DNA of 10,147 nt, from positions 1 through 10,147 of the forward strand of contig JALVAI010000153.1 in assembly GCA_027011235.1 (NCBI GenBank), written 5' to 3'. This DNA comes from Desulfobulbaceae bacterium (GTDB taxonomy: Bacteria > Desulfobacterota > Desulfobulbia > Desulfobulbales > Desulfobulbaceae). Every line of letters starts with the position of its first letter. The stretch's first letter is position 1. The notes under the pieces were generated by a model that saw nothing but the letters and a program-made list of their open reading frames with translations, did no database searches and was not told the DNA's origin. Below, piece by piece: positions 7,781 through 10,147 of the stretch. A program made the position numbers and the translations under genes.

Positions 7781-8188
7781 CTACAAAACTATCCATTCCT
7801 GCCAAAACGAATCACAGGACCGTTTGGCTTCCGTTAACTTTTGGATAACACTCTCAACCTCTTCCGTTGTGTTATCATTGCAGGAGATATAGCAGGGCCG
7901 CAAACGATGCGCCTGACGAACACTATGATTGCCACAGTTTCTCAGAACAACAATAATCCGAAACTCTTTGCAATCCTCACGGAGCCGGAGCAATTCCACC
8001 AGTTCTTCTTCATTGGCCGCATACAGTATGATCAGGTCCCCACAACGAAGCCGAACGGCAAGGGGTGTCTTAAACATCTCCCCATCCGGCAGGACAATTA
8101 CCTCTTCAAGGCCGGGCATGGCCCGCAATTTTCTTATATACCGTTCACTTGCCGCAGATTTGGCAGCCGCATAATAAAATATGTGCAT
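7781..8188 (-). CDS. Small uncharacterised protein, possible degenerate (pseudo-)receiver
   Basis: A soluble protein of 135 residues with no signal peptide or membrane segment. I do not recognise a named family. Its order of predicted elements alternates strand and helix about five times: strands HIFYYA (2-7), EEVIVLP (28-34), DLIILYA (51-57), FRIIVVL (76-82) and CYISC (99-103), which is the layout of a receiver domain. The phosphorylation residues are missing: no acidic pair after strand 1, Y56 where the phosphoacceptor aspartate would be, R83/N84 near the Thr/Ser site, and C103 near the conserved lysine. It contains five cysteines. It is the first gene of the operon, 59 bp before the chemoreceptor ATG. 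The ATG is the only usable start: an in-frame stop lies four codons upstream, and GGAAA precedes it by about six bases. Coding status is well supported by context; the receiver-like fold is inference and needs structure prediction. Confidence 0.75.
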   Translation of the reverse strand: MHIFYYAAAKSAASERYIRKLRAMPGLEEVIVLPDGEMFKTPLAVRLRCGDLIILYAANEEELVELLRLREDCKEFRIIVVLRNCGNHSVRQAHRLRPCYISCNDNTTEEVESVIQKLTEAKRSCDSFWQEWIVL

Positions 8189-8233
8189 ATCGTTTCCGGA
8201 TCACGCTGTATGCGGGTTAAATGAATAAAAAAC

Positions 8234-8283
8234 TGATCAACAACGATGTCCGTTTTTTTGGCCGAGCCGACATCACCTGATCA
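8234..8283 (-). repeat. Nested inverted repeat in the operon leader
   Basis: Two perfect inverted pairs are nested: TGATCA (8234-8239 with 8278-8283) outside and GATGTC (8245-8250) with GACATC (8269-8274) inside, separated by unpaired 5 and 3 bases. The 18-base loop contains a run of seven T (plus strand) and a small GGC/GCC pair. Transcribed from the predicted start near 8310, this would fold in the mRNA leader about 45 bases before the ATG at 8188. An overlapping ACCTG-ATCA-CAGGT (8275-8288) offers an alternative pairing or an operator. There is no U-tract after the stem, so it is not an intrinsic terminator. Confidence 0.45.
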
Positions 8284-8321
8284 CAGGTTCCAAGAAATAC
8301 CTAACTGTTCAATCCTTGCAA

Positions 8322-8337
8322 AGCATGAACCATGCCA
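8322..8337 (-). promoter_or_regulatory. Candidate sigma-54 (RpoN) -24/-12 promoter for the five-gene operon
   Basis: On the minus strand the sequence reads TGGCATGGTTCATGCT. Against the known consensus TGGCACG-N4-TTGCW it matches 10 of 12 fixed positions and keeps the invariant GG (-24) and GC (-12) ten bases apart. Transcription would begin near 8310, about 120 bases before the ATG at 8188. The divergent neighbour is a sigma-54 activator with an intact GAFTGA loop, which makes a sigma-54 promoter here expected. The site also contains a small inverted repeat (GCATG-AAC-CATGC on the plus strand), so a repressor operator is an alternative reading. Confidence 0.55.
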
Positions 8338-8480
8338 GCCATCAGCCACGGGGGACTGCCGCATCGTAACAACGGAAAAACAGCCCAGTAAGCACAACAC
8401 GGAAAGCCGGTCACCCCCTCTCCAATGGAAACAAAACTAACCAATAGACACTTTATTAAACATTATGAGGAGAATATTTC

Positions 8481-8510
8481 TTGACCATTGACGATCCATC
8501 TGACTACAAT
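8481..8510 (+). promoter_or_regulatory. Probable sigma-70 promoter for the sigma-54 activator gene
   Basis: TTGACC (8481-8486) and TACAAT (8505-8510) are separated by 18 bases; each differs from consensus at one position. Transcription would begin near 8517, giving a leader of about 105 bases before the ATG at 8623. This agrees with the rule that activator genes are usually read by the housekeeping sigma factor. Confidence 0.5.
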
Positions 8511-8610
8511 CCGATAACATCTGAACAATAATCCATGGTTATCACCCCTTTCTTTTCGGGTAGTTATTTTGATATCACAAAAAAATTGCAACGTACATTC
8601 AGTCCTGCCA

Positions 8611-8617
8611 AAGGAGG
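8611..8617 (+). promoter_or_regulatory. Ribosome binding site fixing the activator start
   Basis: AAGGAGG lies five bases before the ATG at 8623. It decides the start against the upstream in-frame ATG at 8569, which would add 18 residues ahead of the receiver strand RILVVDDE and has no comparable ribosome site. Confidence 0.85.
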
Positions 8618-8622
8618 GCATC

Positions 8623-10044
8623 ATGGACAGAATATTGGTGGTTGACGATGAGGAATTGCTACTCGACACGCTGGTAAGATTGCTCAGACATGCGGGGTAT
8701 CAAGTTGATGGCGCCTTAACATTAAAAGAAGGGCTTGCCAGGGCCGCCCAAGAGAACTACGACCTGATTTTTCTGGATGTCGAGATGCCGGACGGCAACG
8801 GATTGGCCAGTATAGAAGACTTCAAAACGGTTGATTCAAAACCGGAGGTTATCATTATTACCGGCAAGGGGGCCTCGGACGGGGCGGAACAAGCCATTTT
8901 AAGCGGTGCCTGGGCCTATATATGCAAGGGAGGCGACCTGATTAAAGACCTTCGTCTCCTTGCCACCAGGGCCTTACAGTACAGGGCCGAAAAAAACAAA
9001 GCAGCTCGCCCTATCCATCTGCACAGAGATCATATAATAGGAAACAGTCCCAAACTGAACCAATGCCTTGATCTGGTGGCCCAGGCTGCGGCATCGGACG
9101 CCTCTGTTCTGATCACCGGTGAGACAGGTACCGGCAAGGAACTCTTTGCCAAAGCCATTCATGAAAACTCACGACGGGCAGCCCATAATTTTATTATTGT
9201 CGATTGTGCGGCCCTGCCGGAAAACCTCATCGAGAGCACCCTGTTTGGGCATGTAAAGGGGGCCTTTACCGGAGCGGAACAACAACGGGAAGGCCTTATT
9301 CGTCTCGCCGACGGCGGAACACTCTTCCTTGACGAAGTCGGTGAATTACCGTTGCATTTACAGAAGGTTTTTCTTCGGGTCCTGCAGGAGCAGTCGTTTC
9401 GTCCCATAGGTTCTCTTAAGGAGGAACGAAGCGACTTTCGTCTTATTGCCGCCACCAACCGCAATATTGAAGAAAGTATTGCCCAGGGCCTGTTTCGCAG
9501 CGACCTCTATTACCGTCTGCAGGCATTTACGCTCCAGATACCATCTCTTGCAGAGCGTAAAGAGGATATCGCCCTGTTGACCCGGCACTTTATCAACCGC
9601 CTCTGCAAACGATTACGATTGCCGCCCAAAATTATTTCTCCGGAATTCATTGAACATCTTGAAGAATATGACTGGCCGGGAAACGTCAGGCAACTGCAGC
9701 AGACCCTGGAACAGGTCTTTGCCACAACCATTCAACAAAATACACTTTTTGCCAATCACCTGCCCAAACATTTCAGAATCCGGCACGCCCGGGCCGATTT
9801 TGTCCAGCAGGCAGCAAAGAGCAATATCGCCGATTCAACCAGGGGTGGTACTCTGCCATCCTGGAAGGAATATAAAAAACACTGTGAAAAACAGTACATC
9901 AAAGAATTAATGACACACTGCGATGGCAAGATAAAAACAGCCTGCGAGATCTCCAAGCTGTCAAGAGCGCGCCTCTATCAACTCAGAGAAAAATATGGCC
10001 TGCTACCTTCTGGAAAGGCCGGTGCAAACGATAGAGAGAATTAA
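8623..10044 (+). CDS. Sigma-54-dependent response regulator (NtrC family)
   Basis: A cytoplasmic transcription activator of 473 residues with the full NtrC-type layout. The receiver (about 3-120) has D8/D9, phosphoacceptor D52 (LIFLDVEMPDG), T80 and K102; K102 is followed by Gly-Gly instead of the usual Pro (YICKGGDL). The AAA+ domain (about 138-370) has Walker A GETGTGKE (166-173), the sigma-54 contact loop GAFTGA (213-218), Walker B TLFLDEVGE (233-241) and the arginine-finger region FRSDLYYRL (about 291-299). A C-terminal Fis-type helix-turn-helix is at about 417-459 (KTACEISKLSRARLYQLREKYG). It hydrolyses ATP to open sigma-54 RNA polymerase complexes after phosphorylation. The gene is divergent from the five-gene operon, and a sigma-54 promoter match lies upstream of that operon, so it is the likely regulator. 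Its kinase is not fixed by the sequence: the hybrid kinase at 1957-4821 or the partial gene at 1-176 are the candidates in view. Confidence 0.95.
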   Translation: MDRILVVDDEELLLDTLVRLLRHAGYQVDGALTLKEGLARAAQENYDLIFLDVEMPDGNGLASIEDFKTVDSKPEVIIITGKGASDGAEQAILSGAWAYICKGGDLIKDLRLLATRALQYRAEKNKAARPIHLHRDHIIGNSPKLNQCLDLVAQAAASDASVLITGETGTGKELFAKAIHENSRRAAHNFIIVDCAALPENLIESTLFGHVKGAFTGAEQQREGLIRLADGGTLFLDEVGELPLHLQKVFLRVLQEQSFRPIGSLKEERSDFRLIAATNRNIEESIAQGLFRSDLYYRLQAFTLQIPSLAERKEDIALLTRHFINRLCKRLRLPPKIISPEFIEHLEEYDWPGNVRQLQQTLEQVFATTIQQNTLFANHLPKHFRIRHARADFVQQAAKSNIADSTRGGTLPSWKEYKKHCEKQYIKELMTHCDGKIKTACEISKLSRARLYQLREKYGLLPSGKAGANDREN

Positions 10045-10080
10045 CGCCAACTGCCGGAAGCATCCCTGTTGTCAAAAAAC

Positions 10081-10123
10081 AAGACAGTGCAACAACGGCC
10101 ATCGAGACTGACTGTCTTTTTTT
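10081..10123 (+). terminator. Rho-independent terminator after the sigma-54 activator
   Basis: A perfect 8-base inverted repeat, AAGACAGT (10081-10088) and ACTGTCTT (10111-10118), encloses a 22-base loop and runs into seven T (10117-10123). The stem begins 37 bases after the stop codon. An A-rich stretch precedes the left arm, so the reverse strand also reads stem then T-rich sequence, and the element could stop transcription from both sides. The loop is long, which weakens it slightly. Confidence 0.7.
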
Positions 10124-10147
10124 AAGGCATCCTATCCATTGCCAACC

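Larger units (their letters stand above)
8189..8622. other. Divergent regulatory region between operon and sigma-54 activator
   Basis: This 434-bp region separates two divergent transcription units. It carries a sigma-54-type promoter match on the minus strand (8322-8337), a leader inverted repeat (8234-8283), a sigma-70-type promoter on the plus strand (8481-8510) and the ribosome site of the activator (8611-8617). The 64-codon plus-strand frame at 8246-8440 has no protein character and is not called. I could not define binding sites for the activator with confidence. Confidence 0.7.

Noticed and set aside
8246..8440. 64-codon plus-strand frame in the divergent intergenic region
   Set aside because: It overlaps the predicted operon promoter and leader, lacks a ribosome site I would accept, and resembles no protein.
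8513..8543. GATAAC/GTTATC inverted repeat in the activator leader
   Set aside because: Six-base arms with a 19-base AT-rich spacer and no extension are likely chance.
8411..8552. TCACCCC repeated at 8411-8417 and 8542-8548 as activator binding sites
   Set aside because: A 7-base direct repeat 131 bp apart, without dyad symmetry, is too weak to call an upstream activating sequence.

Overview
The window suggests a Gram-negative, motile anaerobe of the Desulfobacterota ('Deltaproteobacteria') type, probably near the Desulfobulbales. This rests on protein style from memory, not on a search. The hints are a hybrid histidine kinase with a Cys-rich PAS domain, a Cache chemoreceptor, many two-component proteins, a sigma-54 activator, and moderate GC. 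The region is almost entirely signal transduction. I see no insertion sequence, tRNA, rRNA, CRISPR array or phage gene.

Layout. Positions 1-176 (minus) hold the membrane N-terminus of a protein cut by the window edge, probably another sensor kinase. Positions 177-782 carry no convincing gene. From 8188 down to 783, five minus-strand genes form one apparent operon, in transcription order: (1) a 135-residue protein that looks like a degenerate receiver domain; (2) a methyl-accepting chemotaxis protein with a periplasmic double-Cache-like domain; (3) a ModA-like solute-binding lipoprotein; (4) a hybrid histidine kinase with a periplasmic domain, two PAS domains, kinase core and receiver; (5) a receiver plus HD-GYP c-di-GMP phosphodiesterase. 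Gaps are 59 and 25 bp, then an 11-bp overlap between binding protein and kinase (with the chosen start), then 25 bp. No transporter permease or ATPase accompanies the binding protein. A 434-bp intergenic region separates this operon from a divergent plus-strand sigma-54-dependent response regulator (8623-10044), which ends in a clear hairpin/T-tract terminator.

How the genes may work together (inference). The lipoprotein probably binds a small oxyanion-like ligand and presents it to the periplasmic part of the kinase, as TorT does for TorS. The kinase would then control the HD-GYP enzyme and lower c-di-GMP, while the chemoreceptor steers swimming. A good match to the sigma-54 -24/-12 consensus lies on the minus strand at 8322-8337, upstream of the operon, so the divergent activator is the natural candidate to switch it on. 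The most unusual points are the transporter-less binding protein coupled to the kinase, the receiver-like protein without phosphorylation residues at the head of the operon, and the combination of chemotaxis and c-di-GMP outputs in one probable sigma-54 operon.
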